Assembly: GCF_014839805.1 (NCBI RefSeq) | Contig: NC_051129.1 | Location: 4,344,920-4,408,919, forward strand | Origin: Manduca sexta | Lineage: Eukaryota > Arthropoda > Insecta > Lepidoptera > Sphingidae | Length of the DNA stretch: 64,000 bases | Reading direction: 5' to 3' | Part shown: piece after piece, positions 23,517 to 35,868 of the stretch | Layout: each line of letters starts with the position of its first letter | How positions within the stretch are numbered: the stretch's first letter is position 1 | Translations under genes and position numbers: made by a program | The notes under the pieces: model-generated | What the model was told of the DNA's origin: nothing | What the model saw: the letters and a program-made list of their open reading frames with translations, nothing else | The model's database searches: none

Positions 23517-26500
23517 AAGTTAACGCAACCTAGATATTACCAAGTCAAAAGTATAAGTTTAAATTGTAAAATAATTAATAGAAAATTTTTAAGTGTAACT
23601 TTATGCTATTTATAAAATTATAAACATATCTGTTAGTGCATTTCTCTTTTTATGTTCCACAGTATTTAAGGTATATGACTGTTAGTTGTATTTTAAAAGA
23701 TAGTTTTGTTTCTTTGAGCGTGTAACAATATGGCGGTAAAGTCTTATTGTACAGACTTCTCAACGAGTTGTTGGATAGATTGGCGTTGGTGTAATTTTAA
23801 TTAAACCATTAATGCAATTACGTAATTTGATTAATTTGAAATCTGGCGCCGACATTACTACTCGTGTCACATGTTATTGGTATAACTCATTAAACTTTTA
23901 CGTAAGTGCGCCATATTTAATTATGATAATGTATATTTGCGTTCCTTTGTTGTCCATTATAATCAATACTAACGTGGCCTTTCACTTTCTTGAAAGTGTA
24001 GACTAAAGACTTATTTCAGAATTATATACCGTTGAACACATTATATTAGTTTAAATAAGTTTGTTGTGTTCAATAGATATTTGAAAATAAAGACTACGTG
24101 TGTTGAATATTTATCAATTTATTTATATACTATGTAACAAACGACACCTCACAACACAATATAACGTTATTTAAATACATATATTAGAATTTCCAAAATA
24201 TAAAATGCCTTTCTGATGAATTAGAAAAGTGTAAATAAATTGCACGGTAAAAGAATACATACATTAAAAATTAACATACAAACCATTACATTACTAACAT
24301 TCATATAATAATCTCAATCAACAGTAATGTTCACAAATATTTAATTAAATTCAAATTTATCAAATGGAACTCGTTCACTCGTTCATTTCGTTCACCTTAA
24401 TCACTCTCGCCATTTTGTCATCAACAGCCGTCTTCGTGGGTCGTCGCACTATCCGGGTAATCTCACATTTGTCTAATGATCGTATCCATTCCGGATCCCG
24501 TTCAGTGCAACGGTAATGAGTTACGGTTAAGTTAAATACGGATATTAGCATGCTTCAATGTTGCAGCTAAACATTGAATCAGGTTTGTGCGGGTGGCGAG
24601 ATCCAGTGGTGGATTTACTGTAATTTTAAAGATTTGATATTAAAAAGTAAAATTATTAGAATAAGCATGTCTCATCTCAGGATGAAGGTTTGCACACTGT
24701 CATACAGACTTTTCTTGGTGTTCTTTTTGCAGTTTGTAGAGTTTTGACGCTAACAAATTTACACTTCAGGTGAGCAAAACACTAAGTATAAAAAAAGTTA
24801 AGAATCATGGATCGATCTTTACATCTAATCCTCAGAAATATTATAATAATACAAATTTTATTATTTATTTTGTTAATCGTAATTAAAATAAAATAATAAG
24901 TATGATGAAGCACAGAGACATTACGCTATTATAAGCTAATCTATCTTCGTCATGCTCGTTGTATATTGTTATTCTTGAGCAATTTGATGTACATTTTTAT
25001 TTTGCAAAAAGTTGTTATAAAAGTAAAAATGTTTAATGTTAGGGTTTAAGTCTGTCTGGGAACAGTAAAAAGGAACTAAGAATGCGAAGGATAACTTAGA
25101 AGGTCGTCTTGTATTAAACCAATAAAGTTTTTTCTTTGTTGGAAGCCTTTAATTTTGTATTCTATAAAATGTTCTACAAGGACCGTATTTTTTGTATTAA
25201 TGACTTTGCTTATATAGAAAATATTTTACATAAATCAAAGTTAGACGATAATGTAACAGGTTTCATTTTTCTTGAGGCGCTCGATTTAAAAGACTTCACT
25301 TTTCTGAAAATGAAATCCTTTTGTTCGCGAAGGTCGGCGGGGCGTGGGCTTCTCTATACCAATAATTCTTTAAGAATTTACGCGGGAAATTTTGTAAATT
25401 AAATTTGGGTCTGCCGGAATTTGTGTGATTTCGTATAAAAATAATTACTTTGATCGTCTCCTTTGTTGATGGATGTTCGTTTAATCTTGGATGTTGTTTT
25501 AATTGATTTATTTAGGTTGATTAATTTTATGATTAATTCTTAGAAAAGTGCTACATAACTATTTGGTTATTAGCGAGACGGTTATTAAAATATAGTTATA
25601 AAGCCCTGTAGCAGCTACGTTTTATGGTATGGTATCTATATAATTTTGAAACATAGTACAAAAATCGCTCCACCTATCAAAATCACCCAAAAAATAGATA
25701 GAAACATAGAGATCACAACTATAACGTGATATTTCACCAACCATCAAAAGACGTGATGTCTTATCACGTCCCGCGTCCCGATCCCTCGTCTCGGCTTAGT
25801 CGCGGGGCCCCACAGTAGACCTTTGACCGGTGACGTTCAATCAACATGTCTCCACATTGCCAAGTGCTTTATAAATGGTAGTAATTTTTGGTAGAAACAT
25901 TTTTGTGGAAAAGAGTGAATGATTATTGTTGCAAATAATGTCTAAAGTACTTACGGTCGTCCAGTGGCCGGAAATCGACCGTAGAATTAAATATATTTGT
26001 TACATAATATAATTTAAATTTTCTGCAACCCTTTATTGGAACCTTAATTAGGTATATGAAATTTTTGTGCGCTTCTATATGAACTTCTAATTATGCCAAT
26101 CTCTCACTTCTCTGTACTCGGTATATGCTTAAACGTTTTCTCTTCACGTATTATTTTGATGATTTATTATTACTTTGTTATGGACTGCAATGTATAGACC
26201 GCTTTATGATCTGGTAATTTATTAAAATAAAAAATATAAATTACGTTTAACTAAGTTTTTTCTATAGAATATCTCTAAATATGATATGGAGCCAAAGCAT
26301 TCTCAAAAAGCTAACTGATCCCAAATGCCTAATTAACGTCAAGTTGGGTTCGCTCCGTTCAAAGGTGATCGGCTCTTTGGCTTCTTTGTGATCCTTTAAT
26401 TTGACCTCTTGATAATTAAAACGATGTTCTGACTTTCACAATTGTTTTAACAAGAGTTGGCATCCATTGAAGTTATTCGTTGAATCGATTGACAAATTTA

Positions 26501-28910
26501 GTGCTTGGTTTAATTTTGTGGTTGGAAAATATTAAATTGCTTTAATTGCATTGTTAAGGTTGTACTTAATTTTTTCATGTTTTTAGTTGCATTTTTAACA
26601 GAACTTGACTGATACCCCATACCTTTTTATTTCTCAATACCTTGTTATTGTACAATTTCAAAACCTATTTTATTTTTACAAAAATATTCCCTTAAATTTT
26701 TAATCAGATACAACATTCGAAGCGCTGTTGTTGCAAAATTATTTAACTGGAAAATATAATTCTGGTTTTAAACTGCTAAAAAATTTGCTAAGTTTATGGT
26801 TATAGCTGAGTTTATTGATAACTTAACCTAAGTAATTAGTGAGTCGTTCGCCAAACTTTTTTTCCTTCTCTAATTATAATTATTATGTCTTGTAAACCCG
26901 AATTTTTTCCAAACCTGAAGACATTATAAGACATTGACAATAATATAGGCAGCATTTTTATCACATGGTTTCATTTAATATTAACACGCAAATTATTAAT
27001 TCCGAAAGAGAACATCCTGCCACAAAAAATTGTTAGCTTTTCATGGCTCGGAGTTAACTCGAAGCTAGCTTTAAAATTCAACCTTCCGTAAACTCGTGTT
27101 GCAGCTAATCTACTATGAAGGATTAGAGACCAGCCCCGAATAGGAGAACATTTTCTAGAAAATTCTGAAAACTAAGCAATTCTTAATCAATCAACGTCTA
27201 TACAAATAGATTTAACCTTCCAACCCCGGATCGTAACATTAGCTACAGCGTTAGTTAAATTGCAAACCGATGTATTATTCAGTCGCGAATAAAACTTCAG
27301 TTGCGAGTTAAATCGATCTGTTGACCTTTATCGCTGATCCCGTTAAGACTTTAATTATTTATTTGCTTTGTTGATGTTTAGAATTGGTTTGTTGTTTTTA
27401 ATTGTGGCACGTCAAAATAAGTATACCGCGTCTGACAATAAGATTATTTTTCGATTGAGCATTATGATTTGTTCACTGTTGAGTGTACACTTTGGTGAAC
27501 TATATTACTCAGAGCTGATTTTTCATATTTCAAGTGACCACACCATTTCCTTAGTTGTAACCATGTTCATACCGCATTGAAATTATGATCAGGGTCAGTT
27601 GTACTAGCGTCGTAGGACAAAAAGGAGAGTTATCTGCAACACGTGTAGGTGTGACCAACATAAACATCATTTATTTTCGCGTCGCGTTGTGTAAATTGTT
27701 AAACTAACTGCGCGGCGGCAATTAAAATTTACCTAAACATTAATGTTGGTAAATTGCGATCACTAGCGTATTTTCGCACAGAATTTTTTTAGTGTGAAAA
27801 ATGTATTTTTAATGGAACCATCTACTGAATGCGGCGTGCTTTTTAAATAACTAGGGCTGTGTTTCCACGAGTTTTTTAAATTTCTATTATAATGTCCTCG
27901 ATATTTCTCTGTTCGCTATTGCGAAGTATGCTCTGAAAAACATTTCCCACTTGTTACAGTCGGGTTATGATCCATAATATAATATCCAGTAAGTTCCGCG
28001 CCCGTGATAAAATGGTACAATTTATATGAAATATTGGATGCGTCTACACTGCCATATAGACAAATGTGAGCGATATAAACACTAAAATGAATTTTGAAAA
28101 TTGTACGTTTCACATTAAATTTGTACTTTTATTATAGTTTGTTGTGTGTTCGAGTATTCAATTAGTAAAATGTTTCTATATTGTCGTATTAATATGACCT
28201 TTCATGAAAAGAGTTTCGTAGAAATAGTAAAAATTCGACTTTAGTAATCGTTTAGGATTTTTTTTAAATGAAATTAATTGAGTTTTATGTTTATTTATTT
28301 CGAAAGCCTCGTTGTCTTAGTAATGGTGCTTAGTTAGTGAAACATGTGAAGTCCAAGATTCAATTCTCCGGCCAATTGAATATTTGCAACTAATTCATAA
28401 GTGACGTGAATTGGAATAGGCCGATAGAGTTGGGCTCGCTCTGTCTACGCTCAGCTTATCACTGGACGGAAATAATCTCGGCGGACTACGGACGCCCTAG
28501 TTACATCACTAGGGATATTGGATTTTGTGAGTCTATACACGTTTGCCAGATGGAAATTAAACTTCTTAGGGGATGAATTATAAGAAAAATCCTTGATACT
28601 CTCCCACTTTGTGTTAAGAGTCAAGCTTCTATTGTTTAAGCTGTGCGCTGTTACTCTACCTGGATATTATGTTATGCCTTGTTTCCTCTGATATTAAAAT
28701 TCATTTAAAAACAACACTGACTAATGATGGTTTATGTGATAATCGATAATTAAATACAAAACTTTTATCTAGGGCTGATTACTCGTTACACAAAGTTCGT
28801 TTAATTTGGAATCAGCGTACAGCATTACATTCTGTCGACTATCATATTTCTCGTAGCAATTAGTGCAGAAATGATTTTATTCGAGGTGAATTTCTAGCGT
28901 TTATAAGATA
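23517..28910. other. Gene-free AT-rich DNA
   Basis: Over 5 kb with no splice-bounded coding frame or clear intact element. About 28310-28520 holds a degenerate SINE-like head and body, too decayed to assign. Confidence 0.5.
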
Positions 28911-29107
28911 CTAGCGACCCGCCCCGGCTTCACACGGGTGCAATATTTCTCTACTATTTAATGGATGTTATTATACATATAAACCTTCCTCTTGAATCAC
29001 TCTATCTATTAAAAAAAACCGCATCAAAATCCGTTGCGTAGTTTTAAAGATTTAAGCATTCATAAATAGGGACAGGGAAAGCGACTTTGTTTTATACTAT
29101 GTAGTGA
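28911..29107 (-). mobile_element. Short Helitron-like element, 197 bp
   Basis: On the - strand it starts TCACTACATAGTATAAAAC and ends GGCGGGTCGCTAG followed by T. The GC-rich stretch GCCGGGGCGGG lies just before the CTAG end. The ends and size match a very common non-autonomous insect Helitron-like family. Confidence 0.75.
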
Positions 29108-30068
29108 AAATGTCTGTATCAGAAGTTCACAATGTATTCTTTACCATGCCACCCTGCTGGCTAAAATAGTAATGTCTTCGCTCGTCTTTTCTTTAGTGCA
29201 AGAAAGAGGACGCCAGGCCGCTCACCAAATATCCTAACTACTTTTACGAAAGTGAGTTTATTTATTTTTTACACCTCTACGGTGTCACTTATTCAACCGT
29301 TGATCATGAAATTTTGCATAGACGATGTCAGCAGGGGTACAGAAGGACATGGTAACTTTAATTCAGATAAAAAGTATTGTTGCCGAAGGACAGAAATTGA
29401 TTTACAAAATTTACCTTAACGCTCTTCTTCATTTGTTGTCACGCCTACTTTGGAGAGCAATGGTCTATGTTGACCATTGATTGTTCATGCCCACTGGGTT
29501 TTTATTTTAGTGTTAGTGTAATAGTTAATTTCATCAGAACTTCAAGCAAAACAATAAAGAATTAGGCTATGTTTTCTTATCGAATTAATTAACGTTTAAA
29601 TATTTTTCTATTTTATTTAAAAACGATAACATATACTATAATGCGAAAATTCTTGGGAGTGATACAGGATTGTCTGCGTGATCATTGAAGTGTTAATATG
29701 GAATTGGTGGGCGAACTCGTGGAATTTAAAATGACGAATAATTAATATTTTTACTATGAAAATATGTGATGACGATACAAATTACGGTGAATTAGGTCGG
29801 AATGTAGCACATACACGCGAACCAGTTGCAGGAAATAAAATATGCACACATGTCATCGACAGTGTGGACGAAACCTTTGAAAATTGAGGAAGTGTGACCG
29901 ACGACCATAGAAGTTATATTGAGGAAGTGTAGTTAAACGGTACCTTGGAAGTTGGAACATTGGGGCGTATTATTGGATTTTTTGTCAATGAAGCTAATTC
30001 GTGTTTTATTCTTATAAGTGTTAAGGTAGGAATTGAAAATAGTGATGAGAGAAATACCTTTACTAATA
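29108..30068. other. Gene-free DNA between the Helitron-like element and the Copia element
   Basis: No exon or recognised repeat is visible. Confidence 0.45.
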
Positions 30069-30073
30069 AAGGG
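30069..30073. repeat. Target site duplication AAGGG, left
   Basis: It is a direct match to 34540-34544 on the other side of the element. Confidence 0.9.
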
Positions 30074-30250
30074 TGTTGTAAATATGGTATATGTTCTTAG
30101 TAATTAAATAAAGTTAGTAAAAAGATGTTATTGACATGAGTGTTTATTTCGGACTAAAAAGAAGTAACTATGGCAAACAAAATACAATTAGTTCTAAAAA
30201 TAGAACATATAAAAAATAATAAGTCACGACGAAGGTTACAATCTCCAACA
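30074..30250 (-). repeat. Copia 3' LTR
   Basis: 177 bp, matching 34363-34539 at an offset of 4,289. Because the element is on the - strand, this is the 3' LTR. The internal sequence next to it reads AAGGGCGGC on the - strand, a plausible polypurine tract. Confidence 0.95.
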
Positions 30251-30358
30251 GCCGCCCTTAATCGCAGTTGTGACAGAAACAAAACAAATAAAATAATTAA
30301 GTTTCTAAACCTAAGTTAACTACACATCGTTTGTGTGCTAGAGGTCCGAGGGCCTTCG

Positions 30359-30860
30359 TTAGTACATCAGCAGGCATATCGTTACTTTTATATATTCTAA
30401 CTTAACAATATTATTAGATACCTTTTCCCTAATAAAGTGAAACCTAGTATCTATATGCTTCGTCCTGCTGTGGTGTACAGGATTTCGAACAAGATTAATG
30501 GCACTTTGGCTGTCAGAAGCTAAGTTAACTGAACAAAGTATACCTGTTATCTCGTATATAAACCGACGTAAGTAACACGCTTCCTTCGTGGCAGACGCTA
30601 ATGCCATATATTCTGACTCGGCCGAACTTAACGCAACAGTAGGTTGCTTCTTGGATTCCCATGATACTGGACCTCCACTTAACTTGTAAACATAACCGGT
30701 GTATGACCTTCTGTCGATTGGACAGTTTGCCCAGTCTGCGTCACAAAAACCCTTTAAAGGTTCTCTATTCTTCCTGTAAACCAATGAATAGTTTAGGGTA
30801 CCTTTTAGGTATTGCAGAATCCTTTTAGCAGCATTCCAGTGTTCTTTAGTAAAACACGTA
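30359..30860 (-). CDS. Copia RNase H segment
   Basis: The frame contains CDADWANCPIDRRSYTGY, SSAESEYMAL and SDSQSAINLVRN, with the RNase H acidic residues, then HHSRTKHIDTRFHFIRE. RNase H removes the RNA strand during reverse transcription. A frameshift near 30385 replaces the expected C-terminus (which begins again in another frame) with a short unrelated tail. Confidence 0.92.
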
Positions 30861-30926
30861 TTAAATAGCTCGTGGCGTAAGCGATGTCTGGTCGTGTGTT
30901 TACCGCTAGATACATGAGGCATCCTA

Positions 30927-31235
30927 TTAAGTTTTGATAAGGATAAGACTCACCGACTTGACCATCCGTTCTTTTTTCCATATTCTTTTAATTAATGGAG
31001 TATCCACGGCCTTACAATCCTTCATATTAAATTTTTCTAATATAGAAAGAATATAATTTCGCTGGTTCAACCTTATACTCTCGGAATCACTTTCAACTTG
31101 TAGTCCCAAATAACATTTCAGTATTCCGAGATCTTTTAATGAAAAATATTTCGACAAATCATTCTTGACAGTGTCAAATGTCAAATCAGAATTAAAGAAG
31201 ACTATTATGTCATCAACAAAGATTCCTAATATTAC
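30927..31235 (-). CDS. Copia reverse transcriptase palm and thumb segment
   Basis: Includes the FVDD catalytic motif and downstream LKDLGILKCYLGLQV and RLNQRNYILSILEKF, typical of Copia. A further frameshift occurs near 30990. The conserved TRPDIAYA motif is in a third frame near 30890. Confidence 0.85.
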   Translation of the reverse strand, partial: VILGIFVDDIIVFFNSDLTFDTVKNDLSKYFSLKDLGILKCYLGLQVESDSESIRLNQRNYILSILEKFNMKDCKAVDTPLIKRIWKKERMVKSVSLILIKT

Positions 31236-31560
31236 AAGTTCTTTACCAAAAGTTTAGTATACACACAAGGTTCGGAAGGAGTTCCTATGAAACCTATTTT
31301 AGAAAGCGTTTCATTTAACTTTTTATTCCAAGCTCGCGGTGCCTGTTTAAGACCGTAAAGAGATTTCTTCAATAAACAAACTTTGTTTTCTTTACCCTTT
31401 TCAATAAAACCAAGAGGTTGCTCCATGAAAACTTCTTCTTCTAAATCTCCGTTAAGGAAAGCTGTATCGACATCTAAGTGCTTCATTCTCAACTTCATAT
31501 CTGCAGCTATCGCAAACAACGTGCGGAGGGAAGAATGACGAATCACTGGTGCGAACGTCT
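31232..31560 (-). CDS. Copia reverse transcriptase core segment
   Basis: It contains LDVDTAFLNGDLEEEVFM (first catalytic Asp) and KSLYGLKQAPRAW, both diagnostic of Copia reverse transcriptase. The second catalytic motif, of the form F-V-D-D, lies just after a frameshift near 31240, in the next segment's frame. Confidence 0.92.
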
Positions 31561-31569
31561 CCTTGTAGT

Positions 31570-32163
31570 CTACACTTTCAACTTGATGAAAACCTTTGAC
31601 GACGAGTCTCGCTTTATACTTGATAATATTACCATAAGCATCCCTTTTAATTTTGTAAATCCATTTACATGGTATAACCTTTTGTTAGGTCTATCTACTA
31701 AATTCCATGTATGGAGTTTCCTTAAGGAACGATACTCATCAACCATAGCATGTTGCCACTTATGAGCATCATCGGCATGAGTAGCTTCGTAATATGTCGT
31801 TGGTTCATTAGAATCTACCATTGACGTATTGTAAGCTTTATAAAAATTTGTTGCTTTTCTATCTCTGGAAGGGTATCTGCGCTCAGGGTGCGATTCCTGT
31901 TCCAAATTCGCTGTCACTTCTTCCACACTAGGCATCCTTAAGTCACTGAGAGACTCTCGCTCTTCCAGAGTCACTGACTCTTTTGCACTTTCTAGATTTA
32001 CTGGTAAAGTTGCTTCAGCCGCCGGGCTGATACTCTCATCACAGTCATAGAATTGACAGTCATAATCAAACTCAGAATCAATCTCTTTTTGCTCATCAAA
32101 TAACAATATAGATTCTGACTGTGCGACAGATTGCTTCTGCTTTAGCGCTGTAAAGCAATTTTC
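31570..32163 (-). CDS. Copia pol linker and start of reverse transcriptase
   Basis: This continues in the same frame as integrase after the TAA. It includes a Ser/Glu-rich linker and the conserved approach to the reverse transcriptase (WQHAMVDEYRSL and THAD). A frameshift near 31680 moves the conserved W-x-Y-K-x-K motif into another frame, so the last 30 or so codons here are off-frame. Confidence 0.85.
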   Translation of the reverse strand, partial: ENCFTALKQKQSVAQSESILLFDEQKEIDSEFDYDCQFYDCDESISPAAEATLPVNLESAKESVTLEERESLSDLRMPSVEEVTANLEQESHPERRYPSRDRKATNFYKAYNTSMVDSNEPTTYYEATHADDAHKWQHAMVDEYRSLRKLHTWNLVDRPNKRLYHVNGFTKLKGMLMVILSSIKRDSSSKVFIKLKV

Positions 32164-33053
32164 TTAAAAGGTTGCATCTCTGGATATAATAACTTTTCGT
32201 GGGTTAGCAGGGTCCCTAAAAATATAAGTGCCTGGATTTTCAGAATAACCGACGAAAATTGCTTCCTGTGCCTTGACATCTAATTTCTTCCTGTGACACG
32301 AAGGTATATGGACTAGAGCTCTACAACCAAATACTTTTAGATGGCTAAGATCACCTTTTCGTCCATACCATTTGTCATAAGGAATTTGTCCACCTAAGGC
32401 TCGATGAGGAGACCTATTCTTAAGGTAAATGGCAACTTGGAATGCATCTTCCCAGAATGCTTTCGGTAGTGAACTTTCAGCTAGCAACGTTCTTGCCTTT
32501 TCTGTAACCGAACGATGGGTGCGTTCCGCTACTCCAACTTGCTGAGGACTATAAGCCGTCGTTGTTTGATGTTCAATACCTTTTGAAGCAAGATAATCAA
32601 CAAACTCTTTATTCACGAACTCCTTACCTCCATCAGTCCTAATTGCTTTAATTGTTTTATCTAACTGATTTTCAACAAAACATTGAAACACACAAAATAT
32701 ATCTTTGACTTCTGTTTTAGAAGAAATAAAATAAGCAAACACTTTTCGCGTATAATCGTCTACTATTGTCAACATATATCTATTTCCTTGAAAAGAAGTT
32801 GTAGACACCGGTCCCATCAAATCCATATGGATCAGTTCCAAAGGGGAAGTAGCCTTATTAAACGCTAACTTTTTGAAAGGTTTTCTTGCTTGTTTACCTT
32901 CCACGCAAGCGATACAACTAGTTTTATCTACTCCTGTATACTTTATACCTACCTTGTGATTTTTCAGTTGGTTCATGCCTATACGACACAAATGTCCTAA
33001 CCTCTTATGCCATATTTGATAACTATCCTGACAACCAGAGTGCACATCTTGTG
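32164..33053 (-). CDS. Copia integrase segment of pol
   Basis: The frame shows the zinc-binding HHCC module (WHKRLGHLC then SCIACVEGKQ) and the DDE catalytic core: Asp in HMDLMGPV, Asp in RTDGGKEF and Glu in GVAERTHRSV. Integrase inserts the cDNA copy into chromosomal DNA. The frame ends at an in-frame TAA (32164-32166), and the next segment follows in the same frame. Its first codon is not an ATG, as expected for an internal polyprotein region. Confidence 0.93.
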
Positions 33054-34256
33054 TCAAAAATTATCCGCCACATTCTCGGAAACATTTACAGTACCATCTA
33101 AAACGTACAGTCCACCACAGGGCGAGGCATGAGCAACAGATTCACCTGTAAAATTAAAAGTATCAGATTTATAAAAGTTACATCCATTTTTATCAAAAAC
33201 ACAAATAAAACCCTTTTCAACAGTTTTATATACAGATAACAAACTAGCTTTCAAATCTGGTATATAAGCAACATCACTAATATTGTTGACCACGTTCTCG
33301 GGCGTGTTTATTGAAATATTTCCAATTCCGCAGCACTTAATCTGTTCTCCATTTGCGACAGTAACAGTAACTTGATTCTGTATCGAGATATTCTGAAACC
33401 AGTCCCGTCTAGAAGTCATGTGTCTAGTACAACCTGAATCTACATAAATTATGTCCTTTCTTGGGTTTCCAGAAGTATTAAGACTTGTAAATATCGTATC
33501 ATTGGTATTTACCGCATTGCCTTTCTCCTTCTTGTTTCTCTGTGGACAGTCTGGTCTCTTATGTCCAGGTGTCTTGCACTCATAACAAACTATATTCTTC
33601 TTCATTGACTTAGGCTTCTTCTTCGCATGAAAAACAGAGTCTAATGACGTAGCCACATCTTTGGACATTTCATTAAGCAGTTTTGTTTTCACCAACTCTG
33701 TAGTCACGTCTACATTGCAATTTTCTAAAGCCATAATGAGAGGTTCATACCTTGGAGTTAGACCTCCCAAAAGTATTGCAGCAATAGACTTGTCCTCTAT
33801 GACTACATCAATATCCGCAAGATCCTGTGCGGTTGACATAACTGCGTTAATATATAGTTCAATATTTTTGAACTCTGATAGACTCAACCTGTACAGTCTA
33901 CGCTCCAAAAATAATCTTCGTCCTATTCCCTTATCTTCAAAGGCTTTTTGCAAACAAGTCCATGCCTCAGATGCAGTTTTCGCACATCTTATATGGGTTA
34001 TCGCTGCACCTTCTACTGATAAGCATATCTTTGCTAATGCCTTTGCGTCTTTGCGTACCTTTGTAGAGGCAGGGGTTGTGTCTCCATCTCGGTATCCACT
34101 AATTGTTTCCCATAAATCCTCATGGATAAGGTAATTTCGCATCTTGAACTTCCAAGTTGGATATCCATCTTTTATCCTCAAACAAGGAAATGGAAAAGAT
34201 GTGATCGACGCAGGGGAATTTTTCACACTCGAAACATCTCCAGATTCATGTGACAT
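33054..34256 (-). CDS. Copia gag and protease
   Basis: 400 codons from an ATG about 100 bp inside the 5' LTR. The first half is a Copia-type gag polypeptide. A CCHC zinc knuckle (CYECKTPGHKRPDC, about residues 224-237) binds nucleic acid. The aspartic protease active site is YVDSGCTRHMT at about residue 272. The frame stops at 33054-33056 inside a T run. The adjacent frame continues directly into integrase, so the stop probably results from one missing base rather than a true gag end. Confidence 0.92.
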   Translation of the reverse strand: MSHESGDVSSVKNSPASITSFPFPCLRIKDGYPTWKFKMRNYLIHEDLWETISGYRDGDTTPASTKVRKDAKALAKICLSVEGAAITHIRCAKTASEAWTCLQKAFEDKGIGRRLFLERRLYRLSLSEFKNIELYINAVMSTAQDLADIDVVIEDKSIAAILLGGLTPRYEPLIMALENCNVDVTTELVKTKLLNEMSKDVATSLDSVFHAKKKPKSMKKNIVCYECKTPGHKRPDCPQRNKKEKGNAVNTNDTIFTSLNTSGNPRKDIIYVDSGCTRHMTSRRDWFQNISIQNQVTVTVANGEQIKCCGIGNISINTPENVVNNISDVAYIPDLKASLLSVYKTVEKGFICVFDKNGCNFYKSDTFNFTGESVAHASPCGGLYVLDGTVNVSENVADNF

Positions 34257-34362
34257 TTTCAGACTATTACTATTTCCTAGTCACACAAAAAATATATTCA
34301 ACTTTATTTTACTAAATAACGTAAAAAAAAAAACGAAGAATTAAGCGTTCGTGCTGATAACG

Positions 34363-34539
34363 TGTTGTAAATATGGTATATGTTCTTAGTAATTAAATAA
34401 AGTTAGTAAAAAGATGTTATTGACATGAGTGTTTATTTCGGACTAAAAAGAAGTAACTATGGCAAACAAAATACAATTAGTTCTAAAAATAGAACATATA
34501 AAAAATAATAAGTCACGACGAAGGTTACAATCTCCAACA
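34363..34539 (-). repeat. Copia 5' LTR
   Basis: 177 bp, ending TGTTG...CAACA. Being the 5' LTR on the - strand it should carry the promoter. The primer binding site should be the first internal bases below 34363, which read CGTTATCAGCACGAACGC on the - strand. I cannot name the primer tRNA. Confidence 0.95.
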
Positions 34540-34544
34540 AAGGG
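34540..34544. repeat. Target site duplication AAGGG, right
   Basis: It is a direct match to 30069-30073. Confidence 0.9.
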
Positions 34545-35703
34545 GAACCACTGATATATAAAAAATTCGTGTATTCCAAAGCCCATAATATTTACATATC
34601 GCAACAATTTTGCATATTCATAGCAAACATTTATCTTTCATTAGGTACTTAGCTAAGGTCTTATCAGTAGCGTCTAATGGCTTCCATCGCTCGTCAAAAT
34701 TTTATCATTTATCTTTGTTTATTGGAGAAAATCCCTTCGCAGATTATGATACACGCCTCTATTGACACCAGTGCAGTATTTGATGTGTACGGTAAAAGCT
34801 TGGTAATCTAATCTGCGAGGTCGCTCGTTAAGTGGTCCATGCAAAAGTAAGTAGGTGTCAGGTGGCTTGACTAATGGACCGGTGTGATAAGCCAGGAATA
34901 CTCTGGACTGTTCTCGTACATCCTGGGTACGAGTGTTTTCAGTAGCTGTTTAATTTAAAATGCTTTTAAACAGGTGCTTTTAATTTGATGATGTAGTTCG
35001 AGTTATGAGATTAGCTTTGAATTAGGATGGCTCTAAATTTTAAAAACCTTAATAAAACACGAAATTTCACCTAAATTGCAAGGAAAGTAATTATACGAAT
35101 TCCCAACAAATGACGAATTCCTAAACATTACCTTTATAAAAGCTGTTATCCATTTCATTAATCAAAATAATAACCTAAGCATTGTCATAACCATAACATT
35201 AAACACCAAATATTCGGCTGTCAATGTCAACTAAGTCGGCACCAGACGTACATTCATCAGCTGTGTGAAACCGCAGTGACCACAGCCTTCAATGTTCTGC
35301 TCGTCATCCGAGATCGAAAGCGATGGGAATTATTGGACATAGCCTGCTGGTAGTGCCTGATGTTTGACCACTCAAAGGACTGTTTTGATGATCAGTTATA
35401 TCAAAGCAGGCCTCTTACTCAAAATCTTTATGTCATATGTAAAAGTAATTATTGTTTAAACGATCATTCAGTTTTCTCATTTTGTTACTAGCTAGCTTTC
35501 AGCAAAAATTAAGTCGATTAGTTATGTTAAATGAAAAACGAACACACGCACTTTCGTATTTTTATTATTAGATATAATTTTCTTATCACATTAGCAATTG
35601 TAGTTATAATTATTAAAAAATATATTATAGTAAGAGTTGCTCGGGTCTTGCCAGCGTGAATAGTCTTTACCGCTAAACTTAAATAACTGTAGCAATTCAT
35701 GAA
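34545..35703. other. Gene-free DNA
   Basis: No supported exon or recognised repeat is visible. Confidence 0.45.
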
Positions 35704-35868
35704 TTAATATTAGCCCTGTATTATACTATCCCATTGTTGGGCACGGGCCTCCTCTACTACTGAGAGGGATTAGGCCTTAGTCCACCACGCTGGCCTAGTG
35801 CAATTCGTAAACTTCACACACCCTCGAAATCCCTATAGAGAACTTCTCAGGTAGGAATTATCTATGTT
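35704..35868 (-). mobile_element. SINE family A, 5'-truncated
   Basis: On the + strand: TTAGCCCTGTATTATACTAT, then CTCCTCTACTACTGAGAGGG and CCACGCTGGCCTAGTGC. Only the 3' body is kept. Confidence 0.8.

Larger units (their letters stand above)
30074..34539 (-). mobile_element. Complete Copia (Ty1/copia) LTR retrotransposon
   Basis: The element is 4,466 bp. It has 177-bp LTRs that match base for base as far as I compared them, with TGTTG...CAACA ends, and a 5-bp target duplication AAGGG (30069-30073 and 34540-34544). The order of domains on the - strand is gag zinc knuckle, protease, integrase, reverse transcriptase and RNase H, which is the Copia order. The coding frame is broken by one in-frame stop and at least five frameshifts. 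Matching LTRs point to a young insertion, so many of the breaks may be consensus errors. It sits antisense to supervillin, upstream of its first visible exon. Confidence 0.95.

Noticed and set aside
23370..23615. An 81-codon + strand open frame
   Set aside because: It lies in a copy of dispersed repeat family C, and the other copies do not keep the frame.
25136..25402. An 88-codon + strand open frame
   Set aside because: AT-rich, without splice signals or family resemblance. Frames of this size are expected by chance in 64 kb.
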